Positions 23,410-31,891 of a stretch of 64,000 nt of DNA are shown one piece after another. The notes beneath the pieces were generated by a model. It was not told the origin of the DNA. It did not search any database and saw only the letters and a list, made by a program, of their open reading frames with translations. This DNA comes from Methylotenera_A sp049687015. GTDB lineage: Bacteria > Pseudomonadota > Gammaproteobacteria > Burkholderiales > Methylophilaceae. The DNA lies in assembly GCA_049687015.1 (NCBI GenBank), contig JBAVIP010000004.1, forward strand, positions 1 through 64,000. Reading direction: 5' to 3'. The position numbers and the translations under genes were made by a program. The number at the start of each line of letters is the position of its first letter. The stretch's first letter is position 1.

Positions 23410-24546
23410 ATGCTTGCAATATACGCCGCCAATCCGGAAAACTCTCTAGGCCGACACCACTACGAGCCGCCTTCGCAGCTAGTTAACGGCGTGCCGATCC
23501 GCAACGCTTTTCAGCGCGACCGTGACCGCATCATCCACTCTACCGCATTTCGCCGGCTGGAATACAAAACACAGGTGTTTGTAAATCACGAGGGTGATTT
23601 ATTTCGCACACGCTTAACGCACAGTCTGGAAGTTGCACAGCTCGCACGCGGCATTGCGCGTACCTTAAATCTGCATGAAGACTTAACTGAGGCCATCGCG
23701 CTCGCGCACGATCTCGGCCACACGCCGTTCGGTCATGCCGGGCAGGATGCCTTGAATGCTTGTATGCGAGATTACGGCGGTTTTGAGCATAACCTGCAGT
23801 CGCTGCGCGTGGTAGATAAGCTGGAGCAGCGCTATGCTGAGTTTGATGGCTTAAATCTGACTTTTGAGCTGCGCGAAGGCATCCTCAAACATTGCTCGGT
23901 CAAAAACGCCAGGCAGTTGGGCGATGTAGGTTTGCGTTTTATTCACAAAACCAACCCAAGTTTAGAAGCACAAATCACCAACTTTGCCGATGAAATCGCC
24001 TATAACAATCATGATGTGGATGACGGCCTGCGCTCGGGTCTGATTACTATCGAGCAGTTACAACATGTTGAGTTATTTGCATCGCAGCTCGATATTGTAA
24101 AAAGTAAATATCCAAAACTTGAGCAAAAACGGCTGATTCACGAAACCATACGCCGCATGATCAATATGCTGGTGGTCGATTTATGCGCCCAAAGCGCAAA
24201 AAACATTGCTAACCTAAACCCGCAAAGCATACAGGATGTTCGCCAGGCACCTTATTTGGTAAACTTTAGCGAGGACATGGCCGCTAAAAATCATGCGCTC
24301 AAACAGTTTTTGCGCAAAAATCTTTATCTGCATTACAAGGTCAATCGCATGAGCGCCAAGGCCGAACGCATCATCCGCGAGTTGTTTACGGTGTTTTTCG
24401 GTGATATTGGACTTATGCCACACGAGTTTCAGCAACACGCCAAAGCAGACAAAGCGCGCGCAGTGGCAGATTACATTGCCGGTATGACGGATAGATTTGC
24501 TATACGCGAGCACCGGCGTTTGTTTGCGGTAGAGGAGTATTTCTAA
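23410..24546 (+). CDS. dgt: Deoxyguanosinetriphosphate triphosphohydrolase family protein
   Basis: This HD-domain enzyme of the dNTP triphosphohydrolase family removes tripolyphosphate from dNTPs. The 378-residue length fits the shorter dGTPase-like subgroup. Metal ligands are visible as H71 in LTHSLEV and H100-D101 in ALAHDLGHTPFGHAG; a later Asp lies in ITNFADEIAYNNHDVDDG. GAGG at 23397-23400 is the ribosome binding site. The location after aroKB is conserved in betaproteobacteria. Exact nucleotide preference cannot be told from sequence. Confidence 0.92.
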   Translation: MLAIYAANPENSLGRHHYEPPSQLVNGVPIRNAFQRDRDRIIHSTAFRRLEYKTQVFVNHEGDLFRTRLTHSLEVAQLARGIARTLNLHEDLTEAIALAHDLGHTPFGHAGQDALNACMRDYGGFEHNLQSLRVVDKLEQRYAEFDGLNLTFELREGILKHCSVKNARQLGDVGLRFIHKTNPSLEAQITNFADEIAYNNHDVDDGLRSGLITIEQLQHVELFASQLDIVKSKYPKLEQKRLIHETIRRMINMLVVDLCAQSAKNIANLNPQSIQDVRQAPYLVNFSEDMAAKNHALKQFLRKNLYLHYKVNRMSAKAERIIRELFTVFFGDIGLMPHEFQQHAKADKARAVADYIAGMTDRFAIREHRRLFAVEEYF

Positions 24547-24551
24547 GTTTC

Positions 24552-24645
24552 TGTAGGAGAGGCGTCCCCATTACGAATAATCGGGGCGGGTCGCCCCTCC
24601 TACAAAAGCGCACACATGTAGGAGCGACGCCCTCGACGCGAAAAA
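24552..24645. repeat. REP elements upstream of the RAYT gene
   Basis: Two REP-like units lie here. The first (24552-24604) begins TGTAGGAGAGGCG and ends in the near-perfect complement CGCCCCTCCTACA, making a long palindrome with one mismatch. The second (24617-24645) starts TGTAGGAGCGACGCCCTCGA and ends CGCGAAAAA, with a six-bp hairpin carrying one mismatch. The same TGTAGGAG head recurs after the transposase gene and inside the ntrB-ntrC gap, so the units belong to one family. Confidence 0.85.
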
Positions 24646-24651
24646 TTGAAC

Positions 24652-25098
24652 ATGCAAAATGAAAAACCACATCAAAAAGATCTGCGTAAAGGCCGATATT
24701 CGCAAGAAAATCATATATATCATGTGACCACAACGACGCTCAATCGCGCGCCAATATTCAAAGATTTTGCTGCCGCACGCCTGATGATTGGCGACATGAA
24801 AAAATCAGACACACTGAATCAAACTACAACACTTGCTTTCGTCGTTATGCCAGACCATATTCATTGGCTTTTTCAACTAAACAAAACGCAGACATTGTGA
24901 AAATTGATACAAGTTATCAAATTCACAAGCGCGCATATAATCGGCAAACCTATCTGGCAACCGGGATTTTACGATCACGCCATTCGTAAAGACGAAGACA
25001 TTGTGGCAATTGCGCGATATATCATAGCCAACCCAATACGTGCAGGTTTGGTAAAGCGGGTCGGCGATCACCCGCATTGGGACGCAGTGTGGTTGTAG
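24652..25098 (+). pseudogene. REP-associated tyrosine transposase (RAYT), broken by a nonsense codon
   Basis: The gene encodes a Y1/HuH transposase of the RAYT family. It reads NHIYHVTTTTLNRAPIFKDF, then the HuH motif PDHIHWLF, and after an in-frame TGA (24898-24900) continues in the same frame with IIGKPIWQPGFYDHAIRKDED, which contains the catalytic Tyr, and ARYIIANPIRAGLV. Only one nonsense codon separates the halves and no frame change is needed, so inactivation appears recent. The stop codon TAG is formed by the first bases of the downstream REP. Intact relatives process REP sequences; this copy should be unable to make full-length enzyme unless the TGA is read through. Confidence 0.88.
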
Positions 25099-25172
25099 GA
25101 GCGACGTCCTCGTCGCGAAAAACAGTGGCGCAATATCAAATATCGTCATCGGGGCGGGTCGCCCCTCCTACA
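25094..25172. repeat. REP pair downstream of the RAYT gene
   Basis: TGTAGGAGCGACGTCCTCGT at 25094-25113 forms a perfect GCGACG/CGTCGC hairpin followed by GCGAAAAAC. An inverted unit (25148-25172, ending CGCCCCTCCTACA) closes the pair. Together they form a BIME-like palindrome that mirrors the upstream copies and completes the flanking of the transposase gene. Confidence 0.85.
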
Positions 25173-25303
25173 AACCCAATGTTGTGCAATTACAACATTT
25201 GTTTAAATTATGTGCCATAAAGCCACAAATAGCTTGCCCTTAAAAGCCACCCTTTGGCATACTGTCATCACCTTCTTAGTAAATAAATGTAAATTGTTTT
25301 ATT

Positions 25304-25331
25304 GGGAGAGTTCGCGAACTTTCTCGTTTTT
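25304..25331 (+). terminator. Hairpin with T-run between RAYT and porin
   Basis: GGGAGAGTTCGCGAACTTTC and the following TCGTTTTT can fold around the palindrome GTTCGCGAAC, with GAGA/TCTC pairing beyond a two-base bulge and a run of T. It may terminate transcripts from the REP/RAYT side. The rest of the 345-bp gap before the porin is AT-rich, with no gene that I can support. Confidence 0.35.
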
Positions 25332-25443
25332 GTGGCTTGGTTAGAAATAATTAGATTATAAAAATGAGGGTATTTTTAGTAGTAAACTTTAAGTAATTAA
25401 ATAAGCAGTAAATTTTTTAGTAACAAAAACTTTGGAGATTTAT

Positions 25444-26619
25444 ATGAACAACACAATTAAATTAGCAGTTGCAGCGGCTTTATTAGCTGGTGCTTCAAGC
25501 GCTAGCGCTGGTATTATGATTCCAGCTGGCGATTGGACAGTAGACATTGGCGGTAACGTGAATGCTTACTACACTCACACTTCTTTCTCAGGTAATCAAG
25601 AAAGCAATACTAAAGGTGCTTTCACTAACAAATCTGCAAACACAGTGCAAACAGGTTTGTTGCCATCAGCCTTTGGCATTGGTGCTAAAACACGTCAAAA
25701 TGATTTAGACGTTGCTTTCCAACTTACTTACTTCGTTGGTAGTGATTCAGGCACAGGTGACGCGTTTGGTAACAACACACTTAACGTGCGTCAATCATTC
25801 TTGAGCTTTGGTGATAAAAGCTGGGGTACTATCAAAGCTGGTCGTGATTTAGGTATTTTCGGTTCTGATGCTATTTTGTCTGACATGACATTGTTGGGCG
25901 TTGGCTCTGGTGCTGGCCAAGGTGGCACTACCACACTGGGCCGTATCGGTTCTGGTTATCAATATGCTGACTGGATCGGTCAAATCAGCTATGCATCACC
26001 AAACTGGAATGGCTTCAGCTTTGCAGCGGGTATTGATGAAGGCTTAAACAATGCTGTTGATAATACTAATCACAACCTTGGTTACCAAGCTAAAGCGTCA
26101 TACGACTGGGCTGGCGATGTGGCTGGTAAAGTATGGGTTGGCGCTTTATCTAACAAGCATGAAGGTACTGCGACTATTAAAAGTTACACAACTACTGCTT
26201 GGGAATTAGGCGGTAAAGTGGATGTGGCTGGTTTTGGCTTAGTTGGTTACTACTATGATGGCCGTGGTTTGTCAGGTTCTAACACAACCTCAACTAACGC
26301 TCCATTAAATGGCGGTATCAACTTCACTAGCACTAGCAAAACTGATGATAAAGGTGGTTACGTACAAGGTACATACACTATTCCTGGTGTAGGTACTAAA
26401 CTTGGCCTTAGCTGGGGTACCAGCCAGTCAGAAGCAAAAAATTCAAACTTACAGTATGAAAACGAAGCTTGGATCATCGGTGCTTACCATCCTTTAACTA
26501 AGCACTTGAACTTGGTTGCTGAGTACACAGACAATAAAATCAAACAAGAAGTAGCTTTAGCTCCAGATCTGAAATTGAAAGCAAAAACAGTTTCACTTGG
26601 CGCAATCTTGTTCTTCTAG
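25444..26619 (+). CDS. Outer-membrane porin (Gram-negative general porin family)
   Basis: The 391-residue precursor has a signal peptide (AAALLAGASSASA, cleavage near residue 23). The mature part has porin-like amphipathic strands: the first strand GDWTVDIGGNVNAYYTH, the loop 3-like GDKSWGTIKAGRDLGIFGSD, and the C-terminal strand LKAKTVSLGAILFF ending in Phe as needed for outer-membrane insertion. It would form a channel for small solutes, probably trimeric. TGGAGA at 25433-25438 sets the start. Codons are strongly biased to frequent forms, suggesting high expression, and a strong terminator follows. Specific substrates cannot be inferred. Confidence 0.85.
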   Translation: MNNTIKLAVAAALLAGASSASAGIMIPAGDWTVDIGGNVNAYYTHTSFSGNQESNTKGAFTNKSANTVQTGLLPSAFGIGAKTRQNDLDVAFQLTYFVGSDSGTGDAFGNNTLNVRQSFLSFGDKSWGTIKAGRDLGIFGSDAILSDMTLLGVGSGAGQGGTTTLGRIGSGYQYADWIGQISYASPNWNGFSFAAGIDEGLNNAVDNTNHNLGYQAKASYDWAGDVAGKVWVGALSNKHEGTATIKSYTTTAWELGGKVDVAGFGLVGYYYDGRGLSGSNTTSTNAPLNGGINFTSTSKTDDKGGYVQGTYTIPGVGTKLGLSWGTSQSEAKNSNLQYENEAWIIGAYHPLTKHLNLVAEYTDNKIKQEVALAPDLKLKAKTVSLGAILFF

Positions 26620-26663
26620 TTGTAAGCAGGGTTTACCCTGCTTTAGTTAGAAATGCAAACTTA

Positions 26664-26691
26664 AACGGCAACTTCGGTTGCCGTTTTTTAT
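26664..26691 (+). terminator. Rho-independent terminator after the porin gene
   Basis: AACGGCAAC (26664-26672), a TTCG tetraloop and GTTGCCGTT (26677-26685) make a perfect nine-bp stem followed by six T residues. A second small hairpin, GCAGGGT/ACCCTGC, lies just after the porin stop. Both fit a highly expressed single-gene transcript. Confidence 0.9.
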
Positions 26692-26736
26692 TGTGCATAA
26701 AACCGTATAATAGTGAAAAAATCTATATTGAATATT

Positions 26737-27963
26737 ATGATGAAAAAAACCGGCCGAAACGATCCTTGCCCGTGTGGTAGCGGCAAGAAATATAAGCAGT
26801 GCTGTCAAAAGGTTGAGAATGGGCGTGCAGCCAGTGTGCCTGCATTAGATGTGCAAATACGCCAAGCCATGCAGGCTGCCTGGATGCACCGTAGTCAAGG
26901 GAATTTGGCGCAGGCAGAATCAATCTGCCATCAGATTATTCAGCTGTCTCCAAAAAATGCAGATGCTTTGAATCTACTGGGTGCTTTGATGATGCAGGAT
27001 GGCAGGATTGATATTGCAAGCACCTATTTTAACCAGGCGATTAGCAGTAACCCCAAAAACCCTGAGTTTTATAGCAACTTAGGTTTAGCCTTGCATGAGC
27101 AGGGGCAGTTAGATGCGGCTGAGGTACATTATCGTAAAGCGATATCTATCAATCCAGATTATGCTGATGCTTATTATAATCTCCATGCACTGTTGCTAAA
27201 TAGCGAAGATATGGCGCCTGCTATCAAGTGCATGAATAAAGTGGTTGCATTAAGCCCGCTGGATACCGATGCCCGATATATCCTGGGAGTATTGCTGGAT
27301 TATTCTGGAGATACAACGGTTGCGAAAAATCATTTTGATATTGTTGATAAAACTACGAATTTATTTAGAGCAAGACTCGATGCCTGGCGCTATATCAAAT
27401 CTGCCAACAAAATTCTGCCACGGATCACTGGTAGTGGCAATGAAACATTCAAATTCGCTCTGTCTGCTGCAAACCCAGATGGGTTAGTACTGGAGTTTGG
27501 TGTTCGATTCGGTACTTCAATCCGTCAAATTGCAACCATGGTTAACCAGCCTGTACATGGGTTTGACAGTTTTGAGGGTCTGCCAGAAGTTTGGCATCAC
27601 GAGCCCAAGGGTAGCTACACCACAAAGGGAGTAATCCCTACAGTACCTATGAGGGTCAGCTTACATGTGGGGTGGTTTGAGGATACACTGCCCAAGTTTT
27701 TAGAACAAAACCTTGAGCCAGTTCGATTTATCAATATAGATTGTGATATTTATAGTTCAACAGTCACAATTCTTGAGCAACTTGCGCCACGTATGGTGGT
27801 CGGCTCCGTTATTGTGTTTGATGAATACATAGGCAATGAGCGTTGGCGTGAAGATGAATTTAAGGCGTTTCAGGAGGCTGTTGCTAAGTATGGCTGGGGC
27901 TATGAGTATATTTGCTTCAGTGTATTCACTAAGCAGGTGGCGGTAAGAATTACAAGGGTGTGA
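26737..27963 (+). CDS. SEC-C / TPR / methyltransferase-like fusion protein
   Basis: This 408-residue protein has an unusual three-part layout. An N-terminal SEC-C zinc motif (RNDPCPCGSGKKYKQCC, residues about 6-22) is followed by TPR repeats (about 55-200, for example NPEFYSNLGLALHEQGQLDA and NPDYADAYYNLHALL). The C-terminal Rossmann-like domain (about 245-405) has LVLEFGVRFGTSIRQIA and GFDSFEGLPE. It continues with FINIDCDIYSSTVTILEQL and VIVFDEYIG, resembling class I SAM-dependent O-methyltransferases of the TylF/Methyltransf_24 type. SEC-C motifs usually contact the translation or secretion machinery. The reading frame could start at GTG 26713, but the SEC-C motif normally lies at the very N-terminus, favouring ATG 26737. 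The substrate is unknown. Confidence 0.75.
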   Translation: MMKKTGRNDPCPCGSGKKYKQCCQKVENGRAASVPALDVQIRQAMQAAWMHRSQGNLAQAESICHQIIQLSPKNADALNLLGALMMQDGRIDIASTYFNQAISSNPKNPEFYSNLGLALHEQGQLDAAEVHYRKAISINPDYADAYYNLHALLLNSEDMAPAIKCMNKVVALSPLDTDARYILGVLLDYSGDTTVAKNHFDIVDKTTNLFRARLDAWRYIKSANKILPRITGSGNETFKFALSAANPDGLVLEFGVRFGTSIRQIATMVNQPVHGFDSFEGLPEVWHHEPKGSYTTKGVIPTVPMRVSLHVGWFEDTLPKFLEQNLEPVRFINIDCDIYSSTVTILEQLAPRMVVGSVIVFDEYIGNERWREDEFKAFQEAVAKYGWGYEYICFSVFTKQVAVRITRV

Positions 27964-28017
27964 TCGTGAAATTGCAAAATAGATTGTTTATTCATAGAGT
28001 ATTGAGACCGTATCTCC

Positions 28018-28467
28018 ATGGTTTTAGTTAATGAAAAACAATACTTAACTGATTTTATTCAACTCAACGAAGCTTGGATAACGCACTACTTTAAGCTGGA
28101 AGATGCAGACCGAGCGCTGGCGGGCAACCCTGCCAAAATCATCGAAGATGGGGGCTATATTTTCTCTCTAATCGAAGATGGTCAGGTTGTTGGAGTCTGT
28201 GCTTTGTTTAAGGATGATGACGCCGACTTTCAGTTGGCGCGTATGGCAGTAAAGAATGAGCATCAAGGTAAAGGCTATGGTGATGCATTGTTAATTGCTG
28301 CAATTGCCAAGTTGCGAGAAATTAAGGCAAGCAGGGTTTACCTGCTGTCCAATACGATATTGATACCTGCGATTAATTTATATAAAAAATATGGATTTAC
28401 AGTATTTAGTATGGGGCAACATCCTGTATATGCGAGGTGCGATATCGTCATGGAGAAAATTCTCTAA
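28018..28467 (+). CDS. GNAT family N-acetyltransferase
   Basis: A 149-residue GNAT-fold protein. The acetyl-CoA pyrophosphate loop is seen in VKNEHQGKGYGDALL (QxxGxG type) and the C-terminal part has AINLYKKYGFTVF, the usual alpha4-beta7 segment. The middle strand FQLARMAV precedes the loop as in the family. Acceptor substrate is not predictable. It lies 54 bases after the SEC-C/TPR gene and may be co-transcribed; the ntrC gene converges from the right. No strong ribosome binding site precedes the ATG. Confidence 0.85.
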   Translation: MVLVNEKQYLTDFIQLNEAWITHYFKLEDADRALAGNPAKIIEDGGYIFSLIEDGQVVGVCALFKDDDADFQLARMAVKNEHQGKGYGDALLIAAIAKLREIKASRVYLLSNTILIPAINLYKKYGFTVFSMGQHPVYARCDIVMEKIL

Positions 28468-28523
28468 GCACTGATTCATGGTCCACTTTATTGGGCATAA
28501 AAGAATGGTTATCAGGCATGAGT

Positions 28524-29912
28524 TTATTCTCCTATGCCTAATTCTTGAATTTTACGTGTCAGTGTATTGCGCCCCATGCCTAGTTGGTTGGCTGCTTCTA
28601 TGCGCCTACCATCGGTGTGCTGTAGGGCCTTAACAATCATTACCCGTTCAAAATCTTTGGTACGAGCTTCTAGCACATTTTGCTCGCCTCGATTTAAAGC
28701 ATCTGCAACATCGGAAGCCAGCGCCTCTTGCCAGGAGCTTGCGCCCGATGATTTAGAAGTGTCTTCTTTCAGTTCCGGTGGTAAATCCGCCACATCCACA
28801 TTTTGCCCTGGCGCCATTACAGTCAACCAATGGCATACGTTTTCTAGCTGGCGTACATTACCGCTCCAATTGACAGCGGTTAAATAGCGCAAAGCGGCTG
28901 CTGAGAGTTGTTTTGGTTCTACGCCCAGCTCTTGCGCGCTATGTGCAAGAAAATGCTTGGTGAGTAATGGGATGTCTTCGCGGCGCTCGCGTAATGGCGG
29001 AAGTCGCAGCCGTATGACATTTAGGCGGTGAAATAAATCTTCACGGAACAGCCCCACCTTCACCCGCTCTTCCAAATCCTGGTGGGTCGCGGCAATTACG
29101 CGAACATTAACCTTGAGTGGTTGATGCCCACCGACACGGTAAAACTGGCCATCGCTCAATACTCGCAATAAGCGTGTTTGCAAGTCAGCGGGCATGTCAC
29201 CAATTTCATCTAAAAAAAGCGTTCCGTTATCGGCCTGCTCAAAGCGACCTCTGCGTGCTGCCGCTGCGCCGGTAAATGCACCGCGTTCGTGGCCGAATAG
29301 TTCAGATTCTAATAAATCTTTAGGGATAGCCGCAGTATTGATGGCAATAAAGGGCTTTTCAGCGCGTGGGCTGTGTTTATGCAAGGCACTGGCTACTAGC
29401 TCCTTACCGCTGCCAGATTCGCCGTTAATAAGTACCGTAGCGTGCGAACGGCTGAGGCGGCCAATAGCACGAAAAACCTCTTGCATGGCAGGTGCCTGGC
29501 CGATGATTTCTGGTGTTTCTTCCAATGTTACGTTATCTACCGCTTGGCGCATGCTTTCTTCCACCGCGCGTTTGATCACGTCAATGGCCTGGTCTACGTC
29601 AAAAGGCTTGGCTAAGTACTCAAAAGCACCACCTTGAAACGCTGCGACTGCGCTTTCGAGATCGGAATAGGCGGTCATGATAATCACGGGAATATCAGGG
29701 TATCTTTGCTTAACTTCTGCCAAGAAATCAAGCCCAGAGCCATTCGGCATGCGAATGTCACTGACCACTACTTGCGGCTGCTCGCGGTTTAAGGCATTTA
29801 GCGCCTCTGCTACCGATGAAAAGGTTTTGAACTCCATATCGGTGCGCGCCAGCGCTTTTTCGAACACCCAGCGAATCGATTTATCGTCGTCTAAAATCCA
29901 GATTGGTTTCAT
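28524..29912 (-). CDS. glnG: Nitrogen regulation response regulator NtrC
   Basis: NtrC activates sigma-54 promoters under nitrogen limitation. The 462-residue protein has a receiver domain with phosphoacceptor D52 (SDIRMPNG). The AAA+ domain has Walker A GESGSGKE (164-171) and the sigma-54 contact loop GAFTGA (211-216). A C-terminal Fis-type helix-turn-helix (RIEAANQLGMGRNTLTRKIQ) binds DNA. It lies downstream of ntrB, separated by 86 bases that hold two REP-like hairpins. A likely target, the glnA promoter with a sigma-54 signature, lies 3.4 kb away. Confidence 0.97.
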   Translation of the reverse strand: MKPIWILDDDKSIRWVFEKALARTDMEFKTFSSVAEALNALNREQPQVVVSDIRMPNGSGLDFLAEVKQRYPDIPVIIMTAYSDLESAVAAFQGGAFEYLAKPFDVDQAIDVIKRAVEESMRQAVDNVTLEETPEIIGQAPAMQEVFRAIGRLSRSHATVLINGESGSGKELVASALHKHSPRAEKPFIAINTAAIPKDLLESELFGHERGAFTGAAAARRGRFEQADNGTLFLDEIGDMPADLQTRLLRVLSDGQFYRVGGHQPLKVNVRVIAATHQDLEERVKVGLFREDLFHRLNVIRLRLPPLRERREDIPLLTKHFLAHSAQELGVEPKQLSAAALRYLTAVNWSGNVRQLENVCHWLTVMAPGQNVDVADLPPELKEDTSKSSGASSWQEALASDVADALNRGEQNVLEARTKDFERVMIVKALQHTDGRRIEAANQLGMGRNTLTRKIQELGIGE

Positions 29913-29933
29913 ATGTTTCTCTTACACTTCTTT

Positions 29934-29995
29934 AATAATCGGCACGGGGTCGTGCCACCTACATTTAACTTCGCGATTTAAAAATCGCTCCTGCA
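29934..29995. repeat. REP-like units between ntrB and ntrC
   Basis: On the minus strand a unit reads TGTAGGTGGCACGACCCCGT and onward with stem GGCACG/CGTGCC (29934-29963). A second reads TGCAGGAGCGATTTTTAAAT and onward with stem GCGATTT/AAATCGC (29969-29995). Head and hairpin design match the REP family around the broken RAYT gene. They lie within the ntrBC transcript, where they could lower expression of ntrC relative to ntrB. Confidence 0.7.
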
Positions 29996-29998
29996 ACG

Positions 29999-31093
29999 TT
30001 ACTGCGCAATAATAGCGTGCTTTATCACAGTGCTTTCAACCGGCAACAATATGGTAAAACAAGTGTTGCCGGGCTGGCTTTCGCAATCAATCATGCCATG
30101 ATGTTGTGTAATAAAAGTTTGTGCTAAGGCAAGCCCAAGGCCAGATCCTCCTTCGCGTCCTGATACCAGCGGGTAAAAAATCCTATCGTGAATATCAGCA
30201 GGTATGCCTGGCCCATTGTCTATAATTTGTAATTTAATCGCTACCCGATAGCGCTTTTTCGAGAGCGTGACTTGCCGTTCTGCGCGTGTGCGCAGCGTGA
30301 CTTCTGCATTTGCCGTTCCACTTGCCTGCATGGCCTGCACGGCATTACGGGCGATGTTGAGTACGGTTTGAATAAGTTTTTCGCGGTCGCCAATCAAATC
30401 AGGCAAGCTGGTATCGTAATCGCGCCGTACCTTTATATTATTTGGCGATTCTGCGAGCAATAAGCTACGCACACGTTCCAATACTTCGTGAATATTGGTA
30501 GGCTCGTATTTTGGTACGCGATGCGGTACTAACAGCCTATCCATTAAACTCTGCAGCCTGTCCGCCTCCTTAATAATGACTTGTGTATATTCACGCAAAT
30601 TGGGTTGCGGCAGTTCGTGCTCTAGCAATTGTGCTGCGCCGCGCAGGCCGCCCAACGGGTTACGGATCTCGTGCGCCAAATTACGCAGCAATTCAGAATT
30701 GGCCTGTTGCTGAATAAGCATGCGTTCTTCGCGGGCGATACGCAGTTGCTGATCCATCTGTTGAAACTCTAGTAGTATTTTGGCTTGACTAATATCGACC
30801 GGCGTTACCGTACAAGTAACCGCAAACGAGTGTTGACGCACGGTGCTGAGTGCAAACTCATGTTCGCGATAGGGGCTATTATTTTTAACTGCGTTATCGA
30901 TAGCGATTTGCAGAATCTCGCAGTTCAAAAATACTTCTGAAATATGGCTGCCATGAATTTGCGTGGCACTCAGTGCAAATAAAATCTCCGTGCTGGGGTT
31001 TGCGTAAACAACCCGGTGTGATTGGTCAAGCAGCATCACCGCAGTAGCGAGATGCTCTAAACCAGTAAAACCTGCAGGAATATTTTGTAACAT
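29999..31093 (-). CDS. glnL: Nitrogen regulation sensor kinase NtrB
   Basis: NtrB is a soluble histidine kinase/phosphatase for NtrC, normally controlled by PII. The 364-residue protein has an N-terminal PAS domain (about 10-115), then the HisKA domain with H141 in LAHEIRNPLGG. The ATP-binding domain follows with an N box (LNIARNAVQAM), G1 (IDNGPGIP) and G2 (GSGLGLALAQ). There is no transmembrane segment, as expected. A DUF4124 gene lies 108 bases upstream, so ntrB may have its own promoter in that gap. In many betaproteobacteria the order is glnA, a DUF4124-type gene, ntrB, ntrC, as here. Confidence 0.96.
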   Translation of the reverse strand: MLQNIPAGFTGLEHLATAVMLLDQSHRVVYANPSTEILFALSATQIHGSHISEVFLNCEILQIAIDNAVKNNSPYREHEFALSTVRQHSFAVTCTVTPVDISQAKILLEFQQMDQQLRIAREERMLIQQQANSELLRNLAHEIRNPLGGLRGAAQLLEHELPQPNLREYTQVIIKEADRLQSLMDRLLVPHRVPKYEPTNIHEVLERVRSLLLAESPNNIKVRRDYDTSLPDLIGDREKLIQTVLNIARNAVQAMQASGTANAEVTLRTRAERQVTLSKKRYRVAIKLQIIDNGPGIPADIHDRIFYPLVSGREGGSGLGLALAQTFITQHHGMIDCESQPGNTCFTILLPVESTVIKHAIIAQ

Positions 31094-31167
31094 AGCTTAA
31101 GCTTAAAATAGCACATAGATTGTATAGCAATTGAAACGTTGCTAGTGTTGGTACTTAAAGCTTAAGC

Positions 31168-31197
31168 AAAAGATAAGCCAGCTTTAGCTGGCCTTAT
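31168..31197 (-). terminator. Hairpin terminator after the DUF4124 gene
   Basis: On the minus strand ATAAG-G-CCAGC, a TAAA loop and GCTGG-CTTAT form a ten-bp stem with one bulged base, followed by CTTTT. It lies just past the DUF4124 stop and before ntrB, and may limit read-through into ntrBC. Confidence 0.6.
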
Positions 31198-31201
31198 GGA
31201 A

Positions 31202-31723
31202 TTAATTGATTGCGTTAATTTCTTTAGTGAGTAAATCAATATTGCGTTGATGCGCGTCTATTTCTGCCTGCAGCGCTTTCATCTTTTCTTCATATTTTGC
31301 GACATTACGAAACGTTTTTGAGGTGCCATCTGCGTTTTTTTGCTGATAAACTTCAGGATTAGATTCACCTTCGGTATAGGCTTTTTTAGCCTCTTCAAGT
31401 GCTTTCTTCTCAGCGTCTAATTCAGATTGCAGTATCTCTTTACGCTTACCATCACGTTGGTTTTGCGTGCCGGTATCTACCTTGGGAAAGCTTGCTGGGC
31501 TTGCAGTTTTTGCCTGTGGCGTGCGCTTTTTCTCACCGCTCGATTCGGTGCCGAAGTTGGTGTCTGCGGGCTCTAAATCAAGTTTTTTTGCGCCTTTAAT
31601 TTTAACGTTGGAATACGTGACGCGCCCTTCGGCATCCACATGCTTATAGATTTCGGCTTGCGCCAATAACGGCAACATCAGCGCGGATAATAAAATGCTT
31701 AAAAAAGTAATTTGTTTAGTCAT
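31202..31723 (-). CDS. DUF4124 domain exported protein
   Basis: The 173-residue protein has a signal peptide (LSILLSALMLPLLAQA, cleavage near residue 23). The DUF4124 signature EIYKHVDAEGRVTYSN follows at once, then a charged Lys/Glu-rich linker. A C-terminal coiled coil with heptad-like repeats (about 95-170) includes KYEEKMKALQAEIDAHQRN. DUF4124 proteins are periplasmic or envelope proteins of unknown function, common next to glnA-ntrBC in betaproteobacteria. The position suggests co-evolution with nitrogen control, but no mechanism is known. Confidence 0.85.
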   Translation of the reverse strand: MTKQITFLSILLSALMLPLLAQAEIYKHVDAEGRVTYSNVKIKGAKKLDLEPADTNFGTESSGEKKRTPQAKTASPASFPKVDTGTQNQRDGKRKEILQSELDAEKKALEEAKKAYTEGESNPEVYQQKNADGTSKTFRNVAKYEEKMKALQAEIDAHQRNIDLLTKEINAIN

Positions 31724-31843
31724 ACCAATAGTTTAGATGAGAGTCTTATTGTTAGCAACGAAGTATTAGCTATTATGGTTGACTGTGACAGTTTGAAATG
31801 AAATAAGTGCAATACTTACAACAGCTATTGAATGGCCAGAAAT

Positions 31844-31872
31844 AAAAAAGGCAGCTTGCGCTGCCCTTTTTT
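31844..31872 (-). terminator. Bidirectional terminator after glnA
   Basis: AAAAAGGCAGC, a TTGC loop and GCTGCCCTTTTTT form a stem of about ten bp, with A residues on one side and T on the other. It would end glnA transcription on the minus strand 20 bases past the stop. Confidence 0.85.
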
Positions 31873-31891
31873 GGTGCAATAATAAACTAAC

